A stretch of 12,178 nucleotides of DNA from Opitutia bacterium (GTDB lineage: Bacteria > Verrucomicrobiota > Verrucomicrobiia > Opitutales > UBA953). The stretch is taken from assembly GCA_947378905.1 (NCBI GenBank), contig CANCLV010000029.1, positions 1 through 12,178 of the forward strand, in the 5' to 3' direction. The notes under the pieces were generated by a model, which was not told where the DNA came from, did not search any database, and saw only the letters and a program-made list of their open reading frames with translations. Both the position numbers and the translations under genes were made by a program. This document shows, piece after piece, positions 1 to 5,350 of this stretch (position 1 is its first letter; the number at the start of each line of letters is the position of its first letter).

Positions 1-157
1 AAAATTCACTCCACTGAGCGAGCATTACCCAGGTAGACATCCCTTCGCGCCAGGCGAGATCGGTCATCAAAAATCTACCGCTCTTTAAGCCCGACACTAC
101 CTCCTCAACGGAAAATACTCCGAGCGATGAAGAATCGCGGGCGACGTGAATTTGCAT
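1..157 (-). CDS. GYF_2 (DUF4339) domain protein, N-terminal part only
   Basis: Reading the minus strand from the ATG at 157 gives 52 open codons that run off the left edge, so only the N-terminus is present. The peptide has the pattern of the GYF_2 (DUF4339) domain. It starts MQIHVARDSSSLGVF, continues with SVEEV and LKSGRF, and ends with the signature DLAWREGMSTWVML. This domain is thought to bind peptides or partner proteins and often sits at the N-terminus of bacterial membrane proteins, for example ahead of RDD or DUF4190 membrane segments. Whether such segments follow cannot be seen. No Shine-Dalgarno motif precedes the ATG. The gene lies 70 bases downstream of tRNA-Arg on the same strand. 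The domain call is a visual match to the family pattern; the function of the whole protein is unknown. Confidence 0.72.
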   Translation of the reverse strand, partial: MQIHVARDSSSLGVFSVEEVVSGLKSGRFLMTDLAWREGMSTWVMLAQWSEF

Positions 158-227
158 GATTCATTAATGAGAAAATGCGATGAAGTCGACAAGCCCAACC
201 TACGCAGTTGGATGTCGTCTGAAAAAG

Positions 228-305
228 TGGTGAGGAGGGCGGGACTCGAACCCGCGACCCGCAGCTTAGAAGGCTGCTGCTCTAATCCAACTGAGCTACC
301 CCCTC
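228..305 (-). tRNA. tRNA-Arg (anticodon UCU)
   Basis: The minus strand folds into a complete cloverleaf. The 7-bp acceptor (GAGGGGG with CCTCCTC) has one G-T wobble. The D-stem is GCTC/GAGC, the anticodon stem GCAGC/GCTGC with loop CTTCTAA, and the T-stem GCGGG/CCCGC with loop TTCGAGT. The anticodon TCT assigns it to arginine (AGA codons). The discriminator base is A and the CCA tail is encoded (positions 230-228). The body is 75 nt without CCA. It lies 50 bases downstream of folE2 on the same strand. Confidence 0.97.
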
Positions 306-322
306 ATTCCGACAAACCTAGG

Positions 323-347
323 CGGCTGCCAGAGATTGGGCAAGCCG
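323..347. other. Imperfect hairpin between folE2 and tRNA-Arg
   Basis: CGGCTGCC (323-330) can pair with GGCAAGCCG (339-347), giving eight base pairs with one bulged A and an 8-base loop. On the minus strand it lies just after the folE2 stop and 18 bases before the mature 5' end of tRNA-Arg. No T-tract follows, so it is not a classical terminator. It could be an RNA-processing or 3'-end stabilising structure if folE2 and the tRNA share a transcript. The pairing is seen; the role is a guess. Confidence 0.4.
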
Positions 348-355
348 TCAGAAAA

Positions 356-1318
356 TTAACAAATCAAATCTCTAAATTGACTGAAATCAGCGGAAAGTCC
401 GCTGGGCATCCCCTTATTAATTACCGAAACAGCATCATGGGAGTGCAGTGACTCTAAATGGGAACAAGCGATGACGAAGTCGCGGACCCGTAAATCACGG
501 TCAAATTGTTCGTAGATCACACGAGCAGCGTCTTCAACAAACTTTGAGTAAGCGCCGTTAAGTTCAGCGAAAGCCTGTTCATCCTCACGCTTCACCATGA
601 CTTGGGTCTCGGTGTGAATCGCGGCGAGACAGAGCTCTTGCATATCTTCGATAAATAAACTCTTGGATGGAGAAACCTCCGCAACCACACGAGCTTTGGA
701 ACGCTGAGAATGAGGAATCCCGTAAACGTCACGTTCTTCACGTGCGTGCTCGGTTAATTCGGCTGAACAGGGACAAGCCGATGAATAAACAAAATCTAGA
801 TGAATATAACGGCGGACGCGGTCGAGATCATCAATCGTTCCTTCCATCACCGCGCGGTAATACTGCCAGCCTTCAAGTCCAGAGCGGAGTGACTTTTGTA
901 AAATAGGATAACGCAGTTCGACGAGAATTCGCGCACGACTGCAGTCTAAATCTTTCTTATAACGAATTAAAATCTCTTCTAATAATTCGTGTGAAAGTAC
1001 GCGGTCCTTAAATTCATAGAAGGTGCGCATAATGCGCGACATATTAATTCCCTTGCGATCAGCAGCGAGGGAAACGGTCCCAGTGATGGTGCACTCCAGA
1101 GGCAAAGGTTTGCCGTCGCGAGACACAACGACCATCGGTAAACGAAAACCGGAGATACCTACGTGTTGAATAGGGACATTCGCGCCTTGAATCTGTGAGG
1201 CGTCTTTATTTTGCATATCGGGCAAGGTTGCACGATAGGCATCATCGGCCTTAAAATTCTTATCATAGCGACGTGAAAGCTCACGGCTGGATAAGGGTGA
1301 CTTGGGTCGACGAGTCAT
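356..1318 (-). CDS. folE2: GTP cyclohydrolase FolE2 (type IB)
   Basis: This enzyme converts GTP to 7,8-dihydroneopterin triphosphate, the first step towards tetrahydrofolate and also towards queuosine. FolE2 is the metal-flexible alternative to the zinc enzyme FolE. The 320-residue protein has the expected length for the COG1469 family and its hallmarks in order: LPDMQNKD (32-39), QGANVPIQHVGISGF (44-58), KGINMSR (89-95), the active-site stretch SACPCSAELTE with C182 and C184, HSQRS (203-207), and ESLHSHDAVS (289-298). In the last, E289 and H292 sit where the family has metal ligands. Archaeal MptA is related but makes a cyclic phosphate; the bacterial context favours FolE2. It is flanked by tRNA-Thr 59 bases upstream and tRNA-Arg downstream on the same strand, so it may be co-transcribed with them. 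I saw no clear Zur-type palindrome and no Shine-Dalgarno motif before the ATG. Confidence 0.95.
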   Translation of the reverse strand: MTRRPKSPLSSRELSRRYDKNFKADDAYRATLPDMQNKDASQIQGANVPIQHVGISGFRLPMVVVSRDGKPLPLECTITGTVSLAADRKGINMSRIMRTFYEFKDRVLSHELLEEILIRYKKDLDCSRARILVELRYPILQKSLRSGLEGWQYYRAVMEGTIDDLDRVRRYIHLDFVYSSACPCSAELTEHAREERDVYGIPHSQRSKARVVAEVSPSKSLFIEDMQELCLAAIHTETQVMVKREDEQAFAELNGAYSKFVEDAARVIYEQFDRDLRVRDFVIACSHLESLHSHDAVSVINKGMPSGLSADFSQFRDLIC

Positions 1319-1377
1319 AGTTTAATGTTTAAGGTTTTAGTGAGATTAGCAAATGAGCTACGAAATTTTCTCTGCAC

Positions 1378-1453
1378 TGGAGCCACCTGCCGGATTTGAA
1401 CCGGCGACATTCTCATTACGAATGAGATGCTCTACCAGCTGAGCTAAGGTGGC
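1378..1453 (-). tRNA. tRNA-Thr (anticodon CGU)
   Basis: The minus strand gives a standard 76-nt tRNA including an encoded CCA. The acceptor GCCACCT pairs perfectly with AGGTGGC, the D-arm is GCTC/GAGC, and the anticodon stem TCTCA/TGAGA encloses loop TTCGTAA. The T-arm is GCCGG/CCGGC with loop TTCAAAT. Anticodon CGT reads ACG threonine codons. The discriminator base is T. It lies upstream of folE2 on the same strand and is divergent from the kinase gene. Confidence 0.97.
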
Positions 1454-1467
1454 GGTGCGGAGAAATG

Positions 1468-1495
1468 TTGAAGATGGGAGTAAGGAAATTAAAAT
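1468..1495 (+). promoter_or_regulatory. Candidate sigma-70-type promoter of the kinase-cvpA cluster
   Basis: TTGAAG (1468-1473) and TAAAAT (1490-1495) match the -35 and -10 consensus at 4/6 and 5/6 positions with a 16-base spacer. Transcription would start near 1502, leaving about 60 bases of leader before the ATG at 1564. This fits the shorter kinase start and a divergent arrangement with tRNA-Thr. It is a motif match only. Confidence 0.35.
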
Positions 1496-1563
1496 CAAGC
1501 CTCGGCAGTGAGGAAATCCCCTCGCTTCTTGTAAAAAATCGACCTAAATGTGCCCTATCGCTC

Positions 1564-2679
1564 ATGCGTGCTGACCTAATTGCTACCCAATTTGAAGTTC
1601 CTGGGCGATTATTGTCTATTCGCGCTGTGGGTAGCGGTAATATTAATGATACATTTTTAGGAGTATTCAAAGCCGACATTGGCAATTTCTGTATCATCAT
1701 TCAGCGCATTCGGAAAAGTATTTTTCCGCAGCCAGAAATTATTATGCAAAATCTCCGCGTGCTTTCGGATCATTGCGTTCATGTCATTAATGATGAAATC
1801 GAGGAGTCCGATCGCCCTTGGGAATTTACACAAATTATAAAAACGAAAAGCGGAGAAGATTATATAATCGATGAGAACGGGGACCTTTGGCGTGGTTTAA
1901 AATTTATTGAAGCAGGAGCGGTTTTTGAATCAGTGCAAAGTCTAGAGCATGCCTATGAAGTAGGGGCAGCACTGGGACACTTCCATCACATGGTGAGCAC
2001 CCTGCCTTATCAGAAATTAAACTACTCTCTTCCGAATTTTCACATCGCTTCACATGCACTTTCCGAACTTGAGCATGCGGTGAAAAGTCCGAGTGCTGAG
2101 ATGTCGATTAACACCTCTCCCACTACACAAAAAGCCCTGAACTTTATTGCTCAAAGAAAGCAGGGGATTTTTGAATTAGAAAACGCACTGCAAAAGGGAA
2201 AATTAAAGTTATCCGTGACCCACGGTGACCCCAAGGCAGGCAATGTCATGATTCATGAAGCGACTGGCCTGGGCATCTGCCTGATCGATTGTGATACCGT
2301 TCAACCAGGTTTAATCCTTAATGATATTGCTGATGCCATACGTTCACTCTGCAATCCGGCAGGGGAAGACCCTATCAATTTACAGTCCGTCGGCCTGGAC
2401 TTAAATTTACTCTCTGCGTTTTTTGATGGGTATAAATCCAAGGCTAAAAGTCTACTTAACACCCAGGAAATACAGTATCTTTGGACAGCTCTACACTCTA
2501 TTACTTTAGAACTGGGCATCAGATTTCTGACTGATCATTTGCGAGGTGATGTGTATTTTAAAATTCGCCAACCTGGACATAATCTCCACCGCGCACTCGT
2601 CCAATTCCATCTTGCCGAAAGTATTGAAAAACAAGAGTCTGCCATTCGAGAAATTTTAGAAAAACGAAACGATGGTTAA
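1564..2679 (+). CDS. N-acetylhexosamine 1-kinase-like phosphotransferase
   Basis: This is a cytoplasmic small-molecule kinase of the aminoglycoside phosphotransferase (APH) fold. It most resembles NahK, which phosphorylates N-acetylhexosamines (LNB/GNB pathway) at C1 with ATP. Numbered from the ATG at 1564 (371 residues; NahK is about 360), it has a glycine-rich loop VGSGNINDTF near 22-31. The catalytic loop is THGDPKAGN with H220, D222 and N227, and the metal-binding IDCDT carries D242 and D244. The C-terminal half keeps the NahK-like stretches GIRFLTDHLRGDVYF and PGHNLHRA. An in-frame ATG at 1465 would add 33 residues. I prefer 1564 because the family starts close to the glycine loop and the extension would overlap the promoter zone. 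The stop overlaps the next gene by 8 bases. The family is clear; the exact sugar substrate is inferred and could be another sugar or an amino alcohol. Confidence 0.8.
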   Translation: MRADLIATQFEVPGRLLSIRAVGSGNINDTFLGVFKADIGNFCIIIQRIRKSIFPQPEIIMQNLRVLSDHCVHVINDEIEESDRPWEFTQIIKTKSGEDYIIDENGDLWRGLKFIEAGAVFESVQSLEHAYEVGAALGHFHHMVSTLPYQKLNYSLPNFHIASHALSELEHAVKSPSAEMSINTSPTTQKALNFIAQRKQGIFELENALQKGKLKLSVTHGDPKAGNVMIHEATGLGICLIDCDTVQPGLILNDIADAIRSLCNPAGEDPINLQSVGLDLNLLSAFFDGYKSKAKSLLNTQEIQYLWTALHSITLELGIRFLTDHLRGDVYFKIRQPGHNLHRALVQFHLAESIEKQESAIREILEKRNDG

Positions 2680-3493
2680 AACACCCCCACTTGATGTATC
2701 ATGGATAACTGCGTTGGCTGTCTTCATGTTAATCATCCTCATGGCCAGAGGAGCGTGGCGTGGATACAAACGTGGACCATTGCGACAGCTTGCTGGCCCC
2801 TTCGCCCTCACGATAGGAATCGTTGTCGGGTGGCTGCTGGGTCGCGAGTGTGGGCATAATCTTTTTCATGGAACGAGTTACCCCTGGCTTCTCCGTGGAG
2901 CCACTGGCGTAGCTCTTGTGTCCTGTGCGACTGGAATTTTAGTTTACGGAATTAGTTGGTGGATGGGGAAGAGACCAGAAGGCATGGACGAGGCCGAGAG
3001 TCCGATCTTAGGGTCGATGGTTGGGTGCTGGACGGGGCTCCTATATTTTAGCCTTTTAGTCCTAATCATCACGACTTGGGCCTCCCTTCAGGAGTTGGTC
3101 GGCGGTCCCGAGGCAGCGGAACAAAGTTGGGTAGTCCAAACCCGTAACGACTTAGCCGATACGCCCATAACATCCTGGCTTAAAACGTGGTCACCTCTGC
3201 CGGATAAGCAAAGTCACCTCATTCGCCAATTAAGGCAGCTTATGGGTAATCCTGAGGCCCGTAAGAGGCTTATTAATGCCCCCGAGGTCAGAGCCCTCGC
3301 CGCCCACCCCACCCTCTACCAGGCACTCGAAGATAAAAAAGTTCGTGAGTTGTTGAACAACAAGGACTTAAGTGGTTTTATAGACCATCCAAAAGTGCGT
3401 GCTGTCCTAGCCGACGAGGCACTACAAATTGAGATCGAAAAAGTTGATTTAGAGTTAATTTTTGAAAAAGCCTTAAAAACTACCAATCCGTAA
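2672..3493 (+). CDS. CvpA-family membrane protein with a helical-repeat C-terminal tail
   Basis: The N-terminal half is a CvpA-type (colicin V production) integral membrane domain. Four hydrophobic segments lie near residues 11-26, 40-57, 72-97 and 112-137. The basic family signature ARGAWRGYKRGPLRQLAG follows the first. CvpA proteins are poorly understood inner-membrane proteins linked to envelope homeostasis and secretion. Most are about 160-180 residues, but this one has 273. The extra part, from about residue 140, is soluble and charged and contains three back-to-back 18-residue units at 202-255. The ATG overlaps the end of the kinase gene (ATGGTTAA shared), implying translational coupling. 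No Shine-Dalgarno motif is visible. The CvpA call rests on topology and signature; the role of the tail is unknown. Confidence 0.78.
   Translation: MVKTPPLDVSWITALAVFMLIILMARGAWRGYKRGPLRQLAGPFALTIGIVVGWLLGRECGHNLFHGTSYPWLLRGATGVALVSCATGILVYGISWWMGKRPEGMDEAESPILGSMVGCWTGLLYFSLLVLIITTWASLQELVGGPEAAEQSWVVQTRNDLADTPITSWLKTWSPLPDKQSHLIRQLRQLMGNPEARKRLINAPEVRALAAHPTLYQALEDKKVRELLNNKDLSGFIDHPKVRAVLADEALQIEIEKVDLELIFEKALKTTNP
3275..3436 (+). repeat. Three 18-residue tandem protein repeats in the CvpA-like tail
   Basis: Residues 202-219, 220-237 and 238-255 align without gaps. Each unit has V-R at positions 5-6 (V206/R207, V224/R225, V242/R243), an aliphatic residue at position 8 (L209, L227, V245) and Leu at position 14 (L215, L233, L251). 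Two of three have Pro at position 3. A partial unit (GNPEARKRLI, 192-201) precedes them. The pattern suggests paired short helices, like STI1 or ARM/HEAT-type scaffolds, but the family is not identified. Confidence 0.6.
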
Positions 3494-3497
3494 CAAT

Positions 3498-3541
3498 TTG
3501 ACCCTCTTTGGGCTGGAGAAGTGGAACTACAGGATTATAAA
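3498..3541 (+). promoter_or_regulatory. Weak candidate promoter region before the tandem-repeat genes
   Basis: The 74-base gap between the CvpA-like gene and the next ATG holds TTGACC (3498-3503) and an AT-rich GATTATAAAT (3533-3542). TTGACC is a good -35 match, but its distance to the -10-like TATAAA is too long for a standard spacer. The gap is the only one of this size in the cluster, so an internal promoter is plausible but not demonstrated. Confidence 0.2.
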
Positions 3542-3567
3542 TTCAACCTTCACGATTTTACCCCTTT

Positions 3568-4416
3568 ATGAAATTACTCCCGATCAGTGTAATGGTTTTC
3601 TCCCTGTCATGTTATGCTGCCGAAAGCGGTAAGCCAGCTGACGCGAAACCTGAAGCGCCCAAGACCGTTCAAGTCGAAGTACTCGATACCAACGGGAAGA
3701 GATTCGTGTTAGTGAAGACCATTGAGTCAGCCGATGATTTTGCCGCGTTCGAACGAGACGCACAGGCGATTACGGCAGAACAAAAAGACACGGCAGTGAC
3801 AAAACAACTCTTTGATTTAGCGTTAACTACGCCTGAAAAAGAAGCCCGTGGCCGCGAGTTGGATGCTAAATTTAAAAAACTACAGGCCACCAATGAAAAC
3901 ATGGCCAAGACCTATAACTTTGATCTTACCCGCCAATACATCGTCGTACCAACCTCCGTTAAAGTTCTCACCATCCTAACTAATGAGGAATATATTAAAT
4001 TGGCTGCCGCCAAAGACTTTAAGGCCGACAGCATAATTGCCGGCGCCGATGGCAAAAGGTTACTCCTTAAAGAAACCATTAAGGGTGCTGTTGAGGTAGA
4101 GTCATTCCAGCTTCAGGTTCGTCGCGTATTAGAAGCCAAACGCGGACTCCAACAACTCATTGAAGCCCAACCTCGCTACACTAAAGCTGAAGAGAAAAAG
4201 AAAATCGAGGAAGCCATTAAGAATACTCAAACGGAAGTGAATAAGAGCCTCGAAGAATTTAAGAAGTCACGCGGCTACGAAATTCCTAACGAGTTTAATA
4301 TTCAAACTGCGGAAGCCAAACTGTATACTCTACTATCCGACGACGAACAAAAGAGCTTACAAGAGAAGATTGATGGCAAAGACGCCAAACCTGAAGTCAA
4401 AGCAGATAAAAAATAA
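3568..4416 (+). CDS. Unrecognised exported protein with two copies of a ~105-residue unit
   Basis: I do not recognise this protein. It starts with a signal peptide (MKLLPISVMVFSLSCYAAES; likely cleaved after CYA or YAA). The Cys at 15 lacks a good lipobox, so a lipoprotein is less likely. A Lys/Pro/Ala-rich linker follows (22-32), and then two homologous units at residues 40-145 and 159-264, which align over 106 positions without a gap. Matching points are GKR (43-45, 162-164), TI (51-52, 170-171), K114 with K233, and the closing KVLTILTNEEYIKL against KLYTLLSDDEQKSL. The middle of each unit is charged and probably forms a long helical hairpin. The tail is Lys-rich. The next gene is a paralogue in the same frame. 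Export to the periplasm is inferred. No Shine-Dalgarno motif precedes the ATG. Confidence 0.75.
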   Translation: MKLLPISVMVFSLSCYAAESGKPADAKPEAPKTVQVEVLDTNGKRFVLVKTIESADDFAAFERDAQAITAEQKDTAVTKQLFDLALTTPEKEARGRELDAKFKKLQATNENMAKTYNFDLTRQYIVVPTSVKVLTILTNEEYIKLAAAKDFKADSIIAGADGKRLLLKETIKGAVEVESFQLQVRRVLEAKRGLQQLIEAQPRYTKAEEKKKIEEAIKNTQTEVNKSLEEFKKSRGYEIPNEFNIQTAEAKLYTLLSDDEQKSLQEKIDGKDAKPEVKADKK

Positions 4417-5187
4417 TTTTACCCAAAAAACATTATGACTCAAGCCACCGATACTGAATCTAAAAAAGTTCAGACTCCCTCAACCGAAGTAGACACCAAT
4501 CTACTAACCCACGAAAACAAAGTTTTCATTCGCTGGCTGGAAATCAGTGAACCCGCGACCATGCAAAGATTCCAAAGGGATCTTGAAATAATGCGCAATC
4601 ACAGCGCTAAAATTGTGCAACTCACACAAAGAATTGAGCAAGCCGTCACATCGAATGAAAAAGAAGCGTTAACTAAGGCAAAAGATACCGAACTGCAGAA
4701 CTACAAAAAAAATGATACCGAGTTCGAATTAATATACAAAACTAAGACCGATGACTGGATTATCCGTCCACATTTCATACAAGAAACCAAAATCCGACTC
4801 CTCTCCCCTGTAACTGACGAGATAATCGATAAATTACGTAAGGGGCCTGAATTTAAAGAGTCGGATATCGTTGCCCGCGGAAATCAAAAATTACTGATTT
4901 TATCCACTATCGAAGGCGATCAAATCCCCCTTCTTTTGCGCAATCTAAAGATTGTACATGCGCAACAAACTAGCCTCATCCAACTCCGTGCGGCCGAAAA
5001 AACCGCCGTTGATACTGAAGCTAAAAAGCGTGTTGAAGACGAAATTGAGAAGGTCACTAAATCTCTCCAAACTAATGCTGAATTAATGCTTAAGACTTAT
5101 GGTATCTTCACCAACGATATTATGATCGAAAACCTCGGCGGAATTCTCTGGGTAGCACTCTTAGAAGAAGAATTAAAGCGTTACCTA
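3685..5187 (+). repeat. Four diverged copies of one ~105-residue unit across two genes
   Basis: Unit A1 covers 3685-4002, A2 4042-4359, B1 about 4510-4836 and B2 about 4879-5187. Shared landmarks are an N-terminal beta-like stretch ending in T-I or similar, a long charged helical middle, a K-T/S-Y-like turn (KTYNF in A1, KSRGY in A2, KTYGI in B2), and a C-terminal stretch of the type L-x-x-L-L-x-x-E-E. A1 and A2 align without gaps. B2 aligns to A1 with a one- to two-residue shift and shares L-Q and M-x-K-T-Y. B1 is the most diverged and looks about five residues longer. The alignment is by eye at protein level. Confidence 0.65.
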
Positions 5188-5298
5188 GAAAAGAGAGAGG
5201 CTGCTAAAACTGCAAAGCCTACACCTTCTGTACCGGCAGCGATTGCCCCAAAGTTCGAAGCAGTTAAACCTGAAGCACCAAAAGCCAAGAAAGCCTAA
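4435..5298 (+). CDS. Unrecognised protein, paralogue of the upstream gene, no signal peptide
   Basis: I do not recognise this protein. It has 287 residues and begins with a polar, Thr-rich segment (MTQATDTESKKVQTPSTEVD), with neither a signal peptide nor a membrane segment. Two units like those of the upstream protein follow, at about 26-134 and 149-251. The second is closer to the upstream copies, with LQTN near 211-214 and KTYGI at 220-224. The C-terminus from about 255 is rich in Lys, Pro and Ala (VKPEAPKAKKA) and echoes the KPEAPK linker of the upstream protein. The gene lies 18 bases downstream in the same frame, with no stop in those 18 bases, so the pair arose by in-frame duplication or by the splitting of one longer gene. 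No Shine-Dalgarno motif is visible. A terminator lies 18 bases after the stop. If translated alone the protein should stay in the cytoplasm. Confidence 0.72.
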   Translation: MTQATDTESKKVQTPSTEVDTNLLTHENKVFIRWLEISEPATMQRFQRDLEIMRNHSAKIVQLTQRIEQAVTSNEKEALTKAKDTELQNYKKNDTEFELIYKTKTDDWIIRPHFIQETKIRLLSPVTDEIIDKLRKGPEFKESDIVARGNQKLLILSTIEGDQIPLLLRNLKIVHAQQTSLIQLRAAEKTAVDTEAKKRVEDEIEKVTKSLQTNAELMLKTYGIFTNDIMIENLGGILWVALLEEELKRYLEKREAAKTAKPTPSVPAAIAPKFEAVKPEAPKAKKA

Positions 5299-5316
5299 AC
5301 CCTTTCTGCTTCCAAC

Positions 5317-5345
5317 AAAAAGCCTGTCGTGAGACAGGCTTTTTT
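5317..5345. terminator. Bidirectional Rho-independent terminator between convergent genes
   Basis: AGCCTGTC (5321-5328) and GACAGGCT (5333-5340) form a perfect 8-bp stem with a GTGA loop, flanked by AAAA (5317-5320) and TTTTT (5341-5345). The A and T runs extend the stem and give a T-tract on both strands. It can therefore end transcripts of the paralogue pair (plus) and of the exonuclease (minus, stop at 5351). Confidence 0.9.
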
Positions 5346-5350
5346 ATTTG

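Noticed and set aside
194..212. Small inverted repeat (CCAAC/GTTGG) downstream of tRNA-Arg as a terminator
   Set aside because: Only five base pairs and no T-tract on the relevant strand.
146..451. Plus-strand open frame of about 100 codons
   Set aside because: It runs antisense through tRNA-Arg and the end of folE2, and its sequence is explained by the tRNA complement. There is no family resemblance.
1465..1563. N-terminal extension of the kinase from the ATG at 1465
   Set aside because: The extra 33 residues have no counterpart in the NahK-like family, cover a candidate promoter, and start only 12 bases from the divergent tRNA. The ATG at 1564 gives the family's usual spacing to the glycine loop. 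The GGAG just before 1465 is too close to that ATG to be convincing.
3568..3627. Lipoprotein reading of the first paralogue (Cys15 in SLSC)
   Set aside because: The position before Cys lacks the usual Leu-Ala/Ser-Gly/Ala lipobox (here Ser-Leu-Ser), and an ordinary signal peptidase I site (CYA/YAA) follows directly.
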